Shown here piece by piece: positions 34,209-43,233 of a stretch of DNA of 64,000 nt (positions within the stretch are counted from its first letter, which is position 1; the number at the start of each line of letters is the position of its first letter). The notes under the pieces were generated by a model. That model was not told the origin of the DNA. It made no database searches and saw only the letters and a program-made list of their open reading frames with translations. This DNA is from Paenisporosarcina quisquiliarum (GTDB lineage Bacteria > Bacillota > Bacilli > Bacillales_A > Planococcaceae). The translations under genes were made by a program, and so were the position numbers. The stretch spans positions 24,726 through 88,725 of the forward strand of contig NZ_JAMKBJ010000012.1 in NCBI RefSeq assembly GCF_027563315.1, given 5' to 3'.

Positions 34209-34913
34209 GTGACGTATGAAGAAGTAATGGAGTATTTGAAGGAAGCAGGCACTGAGCAAACAAGAAAGACATTTATTAATCATGGAGCGACCGGTGACTT
34301 TTACGGAGTTAAGGTAGGAGACATGAAAAAAATCTTGAAGCATGTGAAGAAAGATCAGGAGTTGGCATTGAAGTTATACGACTCGGGGAATTCAGATGCT
34401 ATGTACTTGGCAGGACTGGCCGTCGATCCAAAATTAATGACGAAAGAACAATTACAGTCATGGGTCAAAGCGGCCTATTGGTATATGCTATCTGAATACT
34501 CAGTTGCCTGGGTAGCGGCTGAAAGCCCGTTTGCTTTAGAACTGGCTAGAGAATGGATGCAATCCGACAATGAAATGATTGCATGTGCGGGGTGGAGCAC
34601 TTATACGAATTACTTGACCTATGCAGGAGCAGGCGATTTGGATTTGGCTGAAATCTCTCGTTTGCTAGAAGAGATCAGAGTAGGCATTCACCAAGCACCG
34701 AACCGGATACGTTACGATATGAATGCTTTTGTTATCTCCGTTGGTGGGTACGTCCCGGAGTTGCGGGAAGATGCTCAACGAGTGGCAATGGAAATCGGCA
34801 AAGTCCATGTGGATATGGGAGGGACAGCTTGTAAAGTCCCTCTTGCTTTTGACTACATTGAAAAAGTCATTGCACGCGGTGAGCCAAAAAAGAAAAAAAC
34901 AGTGAGATGTTAA
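34209..34913 (+). CDS. DNA alkylation repair protein, AlkD-like HEAT repeat
   Basis: 234 residues from GTG 34209, 8 nt after GGGGGG; the longer in-frame ATG 34131 falls in the kbl terminator. The sequence is all helical with NHGATGDFYGVKVGDMKKILK near the N-terminus and LYDSGNSDAMYLAGL, typical of AlkD-type proteins that remove alkylated purines with a stack of HEAT-like repeats. The DNA-binding face is basic, and the C-terminus ends in a Lys run. This branch may differ in glycosylase activity from AlkD itself. Confidence 0.85.
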   Translation: MTYEEVMEYLKEAGTEQTRKTFINHGATGDFYGVKVGDMKKILKHVKKDQELALKLYDSGNSDAMYLAGLAVDPKLMTKEQLQSWVKAAYWYMLSEYSVAWVAAESPFALELAREWMQSDNEMIACAGWSTYTNYLTYAGAGDLDLAEISRLLEEIRVGIHQAPNRIRYDMNAFVISVGGYVPELREDAQRVAMEIGKVHVDMGGTACKVPLAFDYIEKVIARGEPKKKKTVRC

Positions 34914-34932
34914 AAGCTTGAATAATGGAAGG

Positions 34933-34965
34933 ACCTCGACGCAGCAAGACGCGTCGAGGTTTTTC
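34933..34965 (+). terminator. Rho-independent terminator
   Basis: ACCTCGACGC pairs with GCGTCGAGGT around AGCAAGAC, followed by TTTTCTG. Confidence 0.9.
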
Positions 34966-34983
34966 TGTTTGAGATAGGAAATT

Positions 34984-35044
34984 ATTCAAACGAATGATAA
35001 TTCATTGCAACTTTCTCGATTTCGTTGCAAAAACCAATTATCTC
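34984..35044 (+). repeat. Weak ~21-bp repeat with core TTGCAA
   Basis: TTCAAA at 34984, TTGCAA at 35005 and TTGCAA at 35025 (spacing 21 and 20), with ATTCATTGCAA and ATTTCGTTGCAA context. It lies in a convergent interval between two terminators. Too degenerate to be certain. Confidence 0.45.
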
Positions 35045-35056
35045 TTAATTTATCTC

Positions 35057-35092
35057 ACAAAAAAACACGCGGCTCTAATTCCGCGTGGCTTC
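35057..35092 (-). terminator. Terminator of the following - strand gene
   Basis: On the - strand GCCACGCGG pairs with CCGCGTG, followed by TTTTTTTG. Confidence 0.85.
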
Positions 35093-35099
35093 AGCTGAT

Positions 35100-35720
35100 T
35101 TATAAATGCTTATGAGAGTGAACGACCATGTATTTTTGAATGCCGCGTGAAGTATCGATTGCTTTTTGATGTTCTTCTTCAGCCAATTTTAAATTTCCTT
35201 CATTTTTTATAAGGAAAGAATTCATGGCGTGGGTCATCCAAGGCTTATCGAAAGAATCCATATAACGTTTCGCTTCTTCATTGTCGCCTTGTTTAGCAGC
35301 TACATAGGCCAGATAATAAGCGCGTAAAGGGGCTTTCGATATTTTTTCTGCACTTGCGCGTGCTGCATCATAGTCACGATTGATTAAGTCGAGAATCGTT
35401 GAATACACTTGCTGGATAATCGGCATTCTATGTTTAGCTAATATGGCATGCACACTTTCTACAACTTCCGTCCGATTACCTTGAGCCAACGCAAGTGGAA
35501 AGGCCATTATCGGTTTTTTGTGATTTGCTTGCAAAAATTTTTCTATTTTCTTTAAATCATTCGTCCAATATACAGCGTTTAACTGCATGAAAGAAAAAGG
35601 GAGAATGACTGCTGCAAACACAATCAACATGATAAGCCAAAAGGGATACTCTAGAAAAGCTAGTACAAGTGTCACAATAAACACCAAACTATACATGATG
35701 GCAAGATACTTAAAATTCAT
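35100..35720 (-). CDS. Membrane protein with helical-repeat cytosolic part, unknown function
   Basis: 206 residues. Two N-terminal transmembrane helices (about 5-50) precede a soluble helical domain with repeated A/Y-rich helices (YYLAYVAAKQGDNEEAKRYM, LKLAEEEHQKAIDTSRGIQK) that resemble tetratricopeptide repeats. I do not recognise the family. ATG 35720 follows GGAAG by 7 nt. It is monocistronic and divergent from the threonine dehydrogenase gene. Confidence 0.65.
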   Translation of the reverse strand: MNFKYLAIMYSLVFIVTLVLAFLEYPFWLIMLIVFAAVILPFSFMQLNAVYWTNDLKKIEKFLQANHKKPIMAFPLALAQGNRTEVVESVHAILAKHRMPIIQQVYSTILDLINRDYDAARASAEKISKAPLRAYYLAYVAAKQGDNEEAKRYMDSFDKPWMTHAMNSFLIKNEGNLKLAEEEHQKAIDTSRGIQKYMVVHSHKHL

Positions 35721-35951
35721 ATGCAAACTTCCTTTTTTTCTATAACTATACCAAATGTTACGTGGGAACTATATGGATTTAAAGAGAAATTGGGTAAAAC
35801 GATTCAAGAAACTTTGGCGTGATGAGTATTGTACTTTCCGAATGAACACACTATAATGAATACTGATTAAAATCATTCATATCAACGTTTTATTAATATA
35901 ATATGTATTTCTGAGAAGGACAATTGTTTATTTGACGAGGAGGAAATTCAA

Positions 35952-36893
35952 TTGAAAAAAATTATGATTACCGGTGCTTTAGGGCAAATTGGTTCAGAAC
36001 TGATCACCAAACTACGTGAAATATACGGAGCAGATAATGTGTTAGCGACTGATATTCGCAAAACGGATTCACCAGTTGTCGAAAACGGTCCTTTTGAATT
36101 GCTGGATGTAATGGATGCAGAACGCATGCACACACTTGCGAAAGACTTTGGTGCAGACACAATGATGCATATGGCTGCCTTGCTATCAGCTACAGCTGAA
36201 GCAAAACCATTGCTAGCATGGAATTTAAATATGGGCGGTTTAGTGAATGCACTTGAAACGTCACGCGAACTCGGACTTCAATTCTTTACCCCAAGTTCAA
36301 TCGGCGCATTCGGTCCATCGACTCCAAAGAAAAATACGCCACAAGATACATTGCAACGTCCAACTACTATGTACGGTGTAAACAAAGTATCAGGTGAATT
36401 GCTATGTGATTACTATTTCCACAAGTTTGGTGTCGATACTCGCGGAGTTCGTTTCCCTGGATTGATTTCATACGTAACGCCTCCAGGTGGCGGAACGACT
36501 GACTATGCCGTTGATATTTATTACAAAGCACTAGCAGATGGGAAGTATACATCGTATATCGACCAAGGTACATATATGGATATGATGTATATGCCGGATG
36601 CACTGCAAGCAATTATAGATTTAATGGAAGCGGATGCGTCTAAACTCGAGCACCGCAATGCCTTTAATGTGACGGCGATGAGTTTTGAGCCGGAACAAAT
36701 TGCTGCATCCATTCGCAAGCACATTCCTGGTTTTGAGTTGTCGTATGATGTGGATCCAGTCCGTCAAGCAATTGCCAACAGCTGGCCGGATAGCATTGAT
36801 GCAACGGCTGCAAAAGACGAGTGGGGCTTCAAAGCACAATACGACCTTGATTCAATGACAGCAGACATGCTGGCTAAACTGGCGAAAAAATAA
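35952..36893 (+). CDS. L-threonine 3-dehydrogenase, short-chain (SDR/epimerase) type
   Basis: 313 residues from TTG 35952, 8 nt after GAGGAGG. The Rossmann motif [10 protein letters not shown], the catalytic Ser in [22 protein letters not shown] with Tyr and Lys, and [20 protein letters not shown] identify the SDR-type threonine dehydrogenase rather than a sugar epimerase. It oxidises L-threonine to 2-amino-3-ketobutyrate with NAD+, feeding Kbl, encoded 1.8 kb upstream on the same strand. In many bacteria tdh and kbl are adjacent; here two unrelated genes intervene. Confidence 0.9.
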   Translation: MKKIMITGALGQIGSELITKLREIYGADNVLATDIRKTDSPVVENGPFELLDVMDAERMHTLAKDFGADTMMHMAALLSATAEAKPLLAWNLNMGGLVNALETSRELGLQFFTPSSIGAFGPSTPKKNTPQDTLQRPTTMYGVNKVSGELLCDYYFHKFGVDTRGVRFPGLISYVTPPGGGTTDYAVDIYYKALADGKYTSYIDQGTYMDMMYMPDALQAIIDLMEADASKLEHRNAFNVTAMSFEPEQIAASIRKHIPGFELSYDVDPVRQAIANSWPDSIDATAAKDEWGFKAQYDLDSMTADMLAKLAKK

Positions 36894-36899
36894 AACTTG

Positions 36900-36939
36900 A
36901 AAAGCTGACGTTTCCTAGAGAGGGAAGCGTCAGCTTTTT
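36900..36939 (+). terminator. Rho-independent terminator
   Basis: AAAAGCTGACG pairs with CGTCAGCTTTT across a 17-nt loop, followed by T. Confidence 0.88.
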
Positions 36940-37017
36940 AAATGTCTTGTAAGAATCTGTTTGAGAAAGTTACACTTTTCTTCTTTCAAGCGCATGTCTA
37001 ATTCAGCCACTTCACTA

Positions 37018-37064
37018 AAAAAATCTGCCTCTAAACCGCAATCAATACGGTAAAGAGACAGCTT
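37018..37064 (-). terminator. Terminator of the YjiH-type gene
   Basis: On the - strand CTGTCTCT pairs with AGAGGCAG with inner pairing of CGT..GCG, followed by TTTTTTT. Confidence 0.7.
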
Positions 37065-37071
37065 TTATTAA

Positions 37072-38427
37072 TTAAAATAGTAAATGAGCGACACCTGCAA
37101 TGATTGGCAATGCAATCACGGTGCGCAGCAAGAAAATCACAACTAAGTCAAGGAAGTTAACAGGGATTTTTGAACCAAGTAACAAACCACCGACTTCAGA
37201 CATGTAAATTAACTGAGTAACTGATGTCGCCGCAATAACAAAACGAGTCATTTCAGATTCAATCATTTGACCGCCTAAAATAGCAGGAAGGAACATGTCC
37301 GCAAAACCAACAACCATTGTTTGTGCAGCTTGAGCGGCTTCAGGAACACCTAGAACCATTAACAACGGCTCAAATGGTTTTCCTAACCAAACAAATAAAT
37401 CTGTGTAAGTTGCAAGAATTAATGCAATCGTACCAAAAGCCATAACGACCGGTGCAACACCCATCCACATATCCAACACGTTTTTTAATCCATCTGAAAG
37501 GAATTTCGTGATTGAACGGTTTTTATCAGCCGTTGTCAAAGCGTTTTCCAACCCGTGACTTACAACGTTATAGCCTTCAGGTAATGTTTCTGCATGCTCA
37601 TCATATGGACGACCGTCGATGTATTCATCAGGCTTGCGAGACAAAGGGTAAATGCGAGGCATGATAAATGCCAACACAACGCCAGCTCCTACGACCGTTC
37701 CATAGAATGGAAGGAAATAGCTGCCAAGTCCAAGTTCTTCAAGAACAACAATCGAAAACGTAATCGACACGACAGAGAACGTAGTACCAATAATGGCTGC
37801 TTCTTTCTTCGTGTAGAATCCTTCTTCATACTGCTTGCTCGTTAATAAAACACCGATTGTGCCATCACCAATCCAAGAAGCAAGCGCGTCAATGGAAGAG
37901 CGGCCAGGTAATTTGAAAAGAGGGCGCATGATTTTTACCATCATCGTTCCGAAAAACTCCAGAAGACCGAAGTTTAGAAGGAGTGGTAAAAGCAATCCTG
38001 CAAATAAGAAAATGGTAAACAGGAATGATAGTAATCCAGTTGGAGACAACAATAATCCACCTGTATCCTCGCTTCTTATAGCTTCAGGTCCAACATTCGC
38101 AACGACCATGACTGCAAAAATTGCCCCAACGATTCGAACGATTGTCCAGAACCAATTCACTCGGAACAGTTTTTCGAAAAAAGTCTGTTCTTCAGGGTTA
38201 GAATCTTTCTTAAATTGATAAATCAGGGATCCGATTGCTGCTAAAATCATAACAATGGTAACGGTCCAAGGCATGATTGGTTCTACAAATTTAGCGACTT
38301 CATTAGCCAATATGGCAACAGGAATCTTCCATTCGCCGTCGATTTTGAATGGAATCATGAATAAGAATATTCCAATAATTGATGGTATTAAGAATAATAA
38401 CCATGTAGATAAAGAAAACTTCTTCAA
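37072..38427 (-). CDS. YjiH family membrane protein (nucleoside-recognition/gate domains)
   Basis: 451 residues with about ten transmembrane helices. SWIGDGTIGVLLTSKQYEEGFYTKKEAAIIGTTFSVVSI and the later GFADMFLPAILGG and SATSVTQLIYMSEVGGLLLGSKIP-like segment match the YjiH family, whose halves resemble the nucleoside-recognition (Gate) domain. Transport of a small solute is inferred only. TTG 38427 follows AGGAGGG by 7 nt. The gene is 171 bp downstream of bshB2 with a terminator between, so it is separately transcribed. Confidence 0.85.
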   Translation of the reverse strand: MKKFSLSTWLLFLIPSIIGIFLFMIPFKIDGEWKIPVAILANEVAKFVEPIMPWTVTIVMILAAIGSLIYQFKKDSNPEEQTFFEKLFRVNWFWTIVRIVGAIFAVMVVANVGPEAIRSEDTGGLLLSPTGLLSFLFTIFLFAGLLLPLLLNFGLLEFFGTMMVKIMRPLFKLPGRSSIDALASWIGDGTIGVLLTSKQYEEGFYTKKEAAIIGTTFSVVSITFSIVVLEELGLGSYFLPFYGTVVGAGVVLAFIMPRIYPLSRKPDEYIDGRPYDEHAETLPEGYNVVSHGLENALTTADKNRSITKFLSDGLKNVLDMWMGVAPVVMAFGTIALILATYTDLFVWLGKPFEPLLMVLGVPEAAQAAQTMVVGFADMFLPAILGGQMIESEMTRFVIAATSVTQLIYMSEVGGLLLGSKIPVNFLDLVVIFLLRTVIALPIIAGVAHLLF

Positions 38428-38546
38428 AATTGAACCCTCCTAATATGTATAATTATTCAGTTTATTATTCTTTAGTAATAATACTTGCCACGATTGAAAA
38501 AGTCCACCTTTGTTTTTATTCCTTATAGTTTGCCATTATAAACAGG

Positions 38547-38590
38547 AAAAATCCTGAAGCCTCCACGTTATATGGAATCTTCAGGATTTT
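38547..38590 (-). terminator. Terminator of the yojF-bshB2 operon
   Basis: AAATCCTGAAG pairs with CTTCAGGATTT across an 18-nt loop, with T on the - strand. Confidence 0.85.
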
Positions 38591-38598
38591 ATAAGAAG

Positions 38599-39294
38599 TT
38601 AAAATGAGTCTTCGAAGTCTTCATGCCAGCGATAATTGAAGAAACGCTCATAGGTAAACCAGTTTTCCGTTTCAGGTTCTCCTGCAGCCAACCGTTTGTC
38701 CATTTCTGCGAGCATCCATGCTGTTTGGGAAATGTGGGCGCGCATTGCACCCATCTTTTGATCGCGCACTTCCTGAATATCATGGATGACATCAGGTTCA
38801 CCTAATTCGTCTTTGGTGTTATTCGCAAATGCAACTGCATACAATTTCGGACGTAAAGTTTCCTCCATGCGGCGAACAGCACGTACAACCGCTCGAGCAG
38901 TCGCTTCATGATCTGGATGCACTGCATAATTCGGATAAAACGTAATGATAAGAGATGGATTTGTTTCTTCAATCAGCTTCGTCATCATTTGGACCATTTC
39001 TTCATCGTCTTCAAATTCAACCGTTTTATCACGTAAACCCATCATTCGAAGGTCAGTTAAACCCATCGCTTGTGCAGAAGCAAGCAATTCCTGTTTACGG
39101 ATATGTGGTAAGGACTCCCGAGTTGCAAAAGGGGGATTTCCTAAATTACGTCCCATTTCCCCAAGTGTCAAACATGCATAAGTAACCGGAATCCCTTGTT
39201 TGATATACATGGAGATCGTCCCGGAAACGCCAAATGCTTCATCATCTGGATGAGGAAATACAACGAGTACGTGTCTTTCTTGTGCTAAAGTCAT
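38599..39294 (-). CDS. bshB2: Bacillithiol biosynthesis deacetylase BshB2
   Basis: 231 residues. The LmbE-type zinc motif FPHPDDEAF near 15 and HPDHEAT near 125 give the metal ligands. LTLGEMGRNLGNPP and FFNYRW match the BshB2/YojG branch, which deacetylates GlcNAc-malate in bacillithiol synthesis. It follows the yojF homologue by 15 bp, the order known from B. subtilis. AGGAGG precedes the ATG. Confidence 0.92.
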   Translation of the reverse strand: MTLAQERHVLVVFPHPDDEAFGVSGTISMYIKQGIPVTYACLTLGEMGRNLGNPPFATRESLPHIRKQELLASAQAMGLTDLRMMGLRDKTVEFEDDEEMVQMMTKLIEETNPSLIITFYPNYAVHPDHEATARAVVRAVRRMEETLRPKLYAVAFANNTKDELGEPDVIHDIQEVRDQKMGAMRAHISQTAWMLAEMDKRLAAGEPETENWFTYERFFNYRWHEDFEDSF

Positions 39295-39309
39295 GTGATT
39301 TCCTCCTTC

Positions 39310-39660
39310 TTAATACGTAAATGGCGTTTCGCTAATTTGAAGCGCTACTGCCAATTTTCCTGATTGATCGTGACCGGCCATCAATAAACGACCGTATTCA
39401 TCCAATTCGTAATGCGTGATGCCTTGCGCATACACCCAGCCATGTGGCAACTTCAAGCCCACACGATGAGGACTGTCGCCCGCAACTTTTCCTAATTCGT
39501 ATTTCACGACAATATTACGAATGAATGCACCAGCATTAAACACAGTCTCATCAAAATGAGATGCATAAGCACCATTTGTCGTTTCCAAATGTAGATAAAC
39601 ATCTTTATCAGCAAAGGAATTCAATAATTCCTGTAACTTCCCGACTTGAACAACTTCCAT
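39310..39660 (-). CDS. yojF: YojF family protein (DUF1806)
   Basis: 116 residues. KDVYLHLETTNGAYA near the N-terminus, AGAFIRN, HRVGLKLPHGWVYAQGITHYE and LQISETPF are the DUF1806 pattern. The family is always found beside bshB2; its exact contribution is unknown. AGGAGGAAG precedes the ATG. First gene of the two-gene operon. Confidence 0.9.
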   Translation of the reverse strand: MEVVQVGKLQELLNSFADKDVYLHLETTNGAYASHFDETVFNAGAFIRNIVVKYELGKVAGDSPHRVGLKLPHGWVYAQGITHYELDEYGRLLMAGHDQSGKLAVALQISETPFTY

Positions 39661-39858
39661 TAGACTTCCTCCTATTTACAGTAAAACTTATAACCATAAG
39701 TATAGTGAATTCTGCTGATTTTTGCGATTAGCTTGCCTTGCGGAGTTTAAAATGGCTTGATTGATGAGATTCACTCGTGTGAAATTTCTTCGTTTCACGA
39801 AAAGATTATATGGTATTATCAAACTATCTGATTTTTAAGACAACAGGAGGATGGTCAT

Positions 39859-40746
39859 ATGAAAAGAATTCTGCTGTGGAGTATCCAGTTCCTAGCTGCG
39901 TTTTTTAGTATTTTGCTCTTAAGTGGTGCACCCGTACTCATCACAGGCTTTCAACAAGGGAAATTATTATGGAATGAATACATAGAAACAATAAAGTTAC
40001 ATGTAACCTCACTTATGAATCTACGTGAGTTAAGTGTGGATTATTATGTGGGACGAGGGGAAATGCGGCAAGTACCTGTATTTCCACAACTCTTGGAAAA
40101 TATAACGTATTCGCTGCAGTTATTATTTTTGGCATTGGTTACGGCGGTGGTGTTTGCGTTAATCGGCACATTCATCACCATGCTATTACGTGAAAAAGCT
40201 CGTGCACGCGTTAAACTATTCTTTTATTTTCTGGAATCTTTGCCCGACATCCTGATTATCTTACTTGCCCAATTGTTCGTCGTCATTATCTTCCAACAGA
40301 CAGGGATCTTGGTGTCCAAGATTGCGGTTATTGGAGACGATCGTATTTACTGGCTTCCGGTTTTGTGTCTCATGATTTTACCGATGATTCAACTCTACCG
40401 TTTGAGCATGCTGACATTTGAAGCAGAAGAGCGAACCATGTATGTGGAACTGGCGAAATCATTAGGCTTCGGTAAGGCATTCATCTTGTTTATGCACATT
40501 TTCCGCAATGCCATCGTCAGTGTGTTTTTCCAATCGAAAAAAACGATGTGGTTTATGCTATCCAATCTCTTTATTCTGGAACTAATGTTTAATATTCCAG
40601 GCGTTATGTTGTACATGTTCGAAAACTTGAGCGGTACGTTGTTTTTAGTGACCATCATGAGTTTCTTCCTGCCGATTTTCATTTTGTATAGCCTTGGGGA
40701 GTGGTACTTTATTCATCGTTTGAAAAGGGGAGGTGTCGTAGGATGA
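39859..40746 (+). CDS. ABC transporter permease, OppB type
   Basis: 295 residues with an N-terminal helix, a periplasm-side stretch, and the binding-protein-dependent permease domain (about 75-285). The EAA-loop region reads EERTMYVELAKSLGFGKAFILFMHIFRNA. It should form the channel with the next gene's product for peptides or nickel. AGGAGG precedes ATG 39859. The stop overlaps the next start as ATGA. No solute-binding protein or ATPase gene lies nearby. Confidence 0.88.
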   Translation: MKRILLWSIQFLAAFFSILLLSGAPVLITGFQQGKLLWNEYIETIKLHVTSLMNLRELSVDYYVGRGEMRQVPVFPQLLENITYSLQLLFLALVTAVVFALIGTFITMLLREKARARVKLFFYFLESLPDILIILLAQLFVVIIFQQTGILVSKIAVIGDDRIYWLPVLCLMILPMIQLYRLSMLTFEAEERTMYVELAKSLGFGKAFILFMHIFRNAIVSVFFQSKKTMWFMLSNLFILELMFNIPGVMLYMFENLSGTLFLVTIMSFFLPIFILYSLGEWYFIHRLKRGGVVG

Positions 40747-41768
40747 AGTCTGTATGGCGACAGCCCTTATTTCTGCTAGGTTTCGGTATCATTTCATTCT
40801 TTTTAGTGGGAAGCTTTGTTTACGAATGGATTTTTGGGAACGTTCCAAAACAAACATTTTTCATCGAAGAAAATGGTCGCGCCGTGGAAGGTCCACCGAT
40901 TTCACCGAAATGGATGCATCCGCTCGGAACAGACCAATTCGGCTACGATATGTTTGGGAAAATCATGATTGGTGCCAAATACACCATACTGGCAGCTATG
41001 GCAGTTGCCGCGTTGCGTATGTTGATTGCCATTCCATTAGGTTTTGCGCTAGGGACATATTTGCAACGTCAACGGTCGTGGATTAATGGTCTAATTGATC
41101 CGATTCATTATGTACCCATGACGATATTCGCTGTCATCTTGTTAACACCCGTTCTGTGGATGCCCCAAGAAGGATTCTCGACAACTCTTACGGAGAGATT
41201 AGTCATTCAAGTTGTCATCATGGCAATCATGACGGTGCCGATTGTGGCAGCTTTGATTGGCAATGAAACGAACCTGTTGTACCACCAGGAATATATCTTG
41301 GCGGCACGTACTTTAGGCGCCAGTCGTAGACGCTTGATTATCCGTCATTTATTCCCGCAAATGCGCGAAAAAATGTTGGTTCTTTACGGACAGCAAGTAG
41401 TTGAATCCCTGATTGTCTTTGCCCATTTAGGGATGCTCCAATTGTTTTTAGGTGGAACAGATGTTGACTACGACCCGATGTTTGCCGATCCCCCAAGATC
41501 CATTTCATACGAGTGGGCAGGGCTTTTCGGAAACTCATTTAGATATCTCCAAGGCGCGCCATGGTTGCCACTAGGACCAGCCATCAGTTTTGCTCTTGTT
41601 ATTTTGGCCATTGCCGCCATGATTGAAGGCTATACTCGCGCAACGAACGGTCAAGTAACATTACCAAAACGCAAGCGTATGGCTTTTGTTTCAGAAGAAA
41701 CCGTCGACTGGAATCAGCAGCAACTTAGAGAAAAAATGATCCTTTTACAAAAAGAAGCAAGAAGATGA
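40743..41768 (+). CDS. ABC transporter permease, OppC type
   Basis: 341 residues. The N-terminal OppC_N part ends at HPLGTDQFGYDMFGKIMIGAKYT, the hallmark of DppC/OppC proteins. The EAA loop is HQEYILAARTLGASRRRLIIRHLFPQM. A hydrophilic C-terminal tail of about 35 residues (KRKRMAFVSEETVDWNQQQ) is longer than usual. It partners the OppB-type gene. GGAGGTG lies 8 nt before ATG 40743. Confidence 0.9.
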   Translation: MKSVWRQPLFLLGFGIISFFLVGSFVYEWIFGNVPKQTFFIEENGRAVEGPPISPKWMHPLGTDQFGYDMFGKIMIGAKYTILAAMAVAALRMLIAIPLGFALGTYLQRQRSWINGLIDPIHYVPMTIFAVILLTPVLWMPQEGFSTTLTERLVIQVVIMAIMTVPIVAALIGNETNLLYHQEYILAARTLGASRRRLIIRHLFPQMREKMLVLYGQQVVESLIVFAHLGMLQLFLGGTDVDYDPMFADPPRSISYEWAGLFGNSFRYLQGAPWLPLGPAISFALVILAIAAMIEGYTRATNGQVTLPKRKRMAFVSEETVDWNQQQLREKMILLQKEARR

Positions 41769-41773
41769 AGTGA

Positions 41774-41819
41774 ACGCCACCCAAAGAGCTGGGAATAGCT
41801 TATGGGTGGCGTTTTTTTG
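41774..41819 (+). terminator. Rho-independent terminator
   Basis: AACGCCACCC pairs with GGGTGGCGTT around a 21-nt loop, followed by TTTTTT. Confidence 0.9.
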
Positions 41820-41842
41820 TTAGTGTGGGCAAATGTGGTTTG

Positions 41843-41903
41843 AACGATAGTTGGCCAATTTCAACGAAATGCTTGATTTGTCCAACGAACTGTCCGCTTA
41901 TCC
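41843..41903 (+). repeat. ~21-bp repeat with core CAACGAA
   Basis: AACGA at 41843, 41863 and 41884 (spacing 20 and 21), the last two as TTTCAACGAAATG and GTCCAACGAACTG. It lies between the terminators of a convergent gene pair. Confidence 0.55.
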
Positions 41904-41913
41904 TAAAGCCCAT

Positions 41914-41955
41914 CAAAAAACCACCCGCCCATAAAGGACGAGTGGCTATTTTTAT
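41914..41955 (-). terminator. Terminator of pdxK
   Basis: On the - strand GCCACTCGTCC pairs with GGGCGGGTGG, followed by TTTTTTG. Confidence 0.88.
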
Positions 41956-41960
41956 CAATA

Positions 41961-42794
41961 TTAAACTTCTGAAGTTGTAACTTCTGGTGCGCCGAAGCGG
42001 TTTTTCGCTCCGTGCATCACTGGTCCAACGTATTCGTTCAGCTTCCAGCCGTTTGCGATAGCAGCAGATACGAATTTCTTCGCTTCCAATACTGATTCAT
42101 TTACAGGAAGACCGTTCGCTAAGTTTGCAGTTACTGCAGCCGCGAATGTACAGCCGGCTCCGTGATTGTATGATGTGTCTGTTTTTTCTGATTCAAGCAA
42201 AGTGAATGTTGAACCATCAAAGAATAAATCTACGGCTTTTTCATGTTGTAATTGCTTGCCGCCTTTAATAACTACATTTTTCGCGCCGGCTTCATGAATC
42301 TTTTCAGCTGCACGTTTCATGTCTTCAATCGTTGTTAAATTTCCAAGGCCTGAAAGTTGTCCTGCTTCGAATAAGTTCGGGGTAACAACTAATGCACGTG
42401 GTAATAAGGATGCGACCATTGCTTCCACATTTTCTGGGAAAAGGGCTTCGTCTTCACCTTTACATACAAGAACCGGGTCAATAACAACGTTTTCTAAACC
42501 AGAGCGATCGATTGCTTCAGCGGCTGTTTTAATAATCTCGACAGTTGGCAGCATTCCCGTTTTAATGGCATCGACACCAGTAGAAAGAGCTGTTTTCAAT
42601 TGTGCTTCTAATGTTTCTACTGGAATTGGATGAATTCCGTGGCTCCAGCCTTTGTCAGGATCCATTGTCACGATAACAGTCAGGGCATTCATGCCGTAAG
42701 TGCCGTGCTCTTGGAATGTTTTTAAATCTGCTTGTATGCCTGCGCCGCCTGAAGTATCTGATCCAGCGATTGTTAATGTTTTTTTCAAAGACAT
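41961..42794 (-). CDS. pdxK: Pyridoxine/pyridoxal/pyridoxamine kinase, ThiD-like (YwdB type)
   Basis: 277 residues from ATG 42794, 8 nt after AGGA; the longer in-frame start at 42809 overlaps that site. It shows TIAGSDTSGGAGIQADLKTF, YGMNALTVIVTMDP, GMLPTVEII, VIDPVLVCKG and the anion hole DTSYNHGAGCTFAAAVTA with the catalytic Asp/Cys region. The HGTYGMNALTVIVTMDP variant and lack of a thiamin operon favour pyridoxal kinase over HMP kinase. B. subtilis has the same gene near ung. Confidence 0.88.
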   Translation of the reverse strand: MSLKKTLTIAGSDTSGGAGIQADLKTFQEHGTYGMNALTVIVTMDPDKGWSHGIHPIPVETLEAQLKTALSTGVDAIKTGMLPTVEIIKTAAEAIDRSGLENVVIDPVLVCKGEDEALFPENVEAMVASLLPRALVVTPNLFEAGQLSGLGNLTTIEDMKRAAEKIHEAGAKNVVIKGGKQLQHEKAVDLFFDGSTFTLLESEKTDTSYNHGAGCTFAAAVTANLANGLPVNESVLEAKKFVSAAIANGWKLNEYVGPVMHGAKNRFGAPEVTTSEV

Positions 42795-42857
42795 AAATGG
42801 ATTCCTCATTTCAATAAGTATCTGTGTCTATCGTATCAAAAAATCACAATAATTCAA

Positions 42858-43118
42858 TTACGGAAGCTTATCCGCCCGCATGAGCTGAATCGAAATAAAG
42901 GCTAATCCTAGCGTGAAAATGAGCGAGAATCCTCCAGCCACCCAGTAACGTTGTGAAAGAAGTCCAAAACTGATAAAAGCGAATAACAATACAACGAGTA
43001 ACATCCCTATAGTAAAGCATCCAAATCCGAGAGTTTTAGCACGTTCAGGTACTTGGCTTTCTTCTTTTGTCGAACGCTCGACTTCGCGCATTTTTTCTCG
43101 CCACTGATAATCCGCCAT
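42858..43118 (-). CDS. Small two-helix membrane protein, unknown
   Basis: 86 residues. A charged N-terminal 27 residues (REKMREVERSTKEESQVPER) precede two transmembrane helices (about 33-55 and 58-80). I do not recognise the family. AGGTGA-type site lies upstream of ATG 43118. It is 63 bp upstream of pdxK on the same strand. Confidence 0.65.
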   Translation of the reverse strand: MADYQWREKMREVERSTKEESQVPERAKTLGFGCFTIGMLLVVLLFAFISFGLLSQRYWVAGGFSLIFTLGLAFISIQLMRADKLP

Positions 43119-43233
43119 TCACATCACCTCTAAAAATATCCTATCACTCGTCTGAAGGTTGTACAATTTGGAAATTTCCACTATTGTAAACGTAATACAA
43201 TCTTTGACTAATATAGTAGAAAAGAGGAGAATA

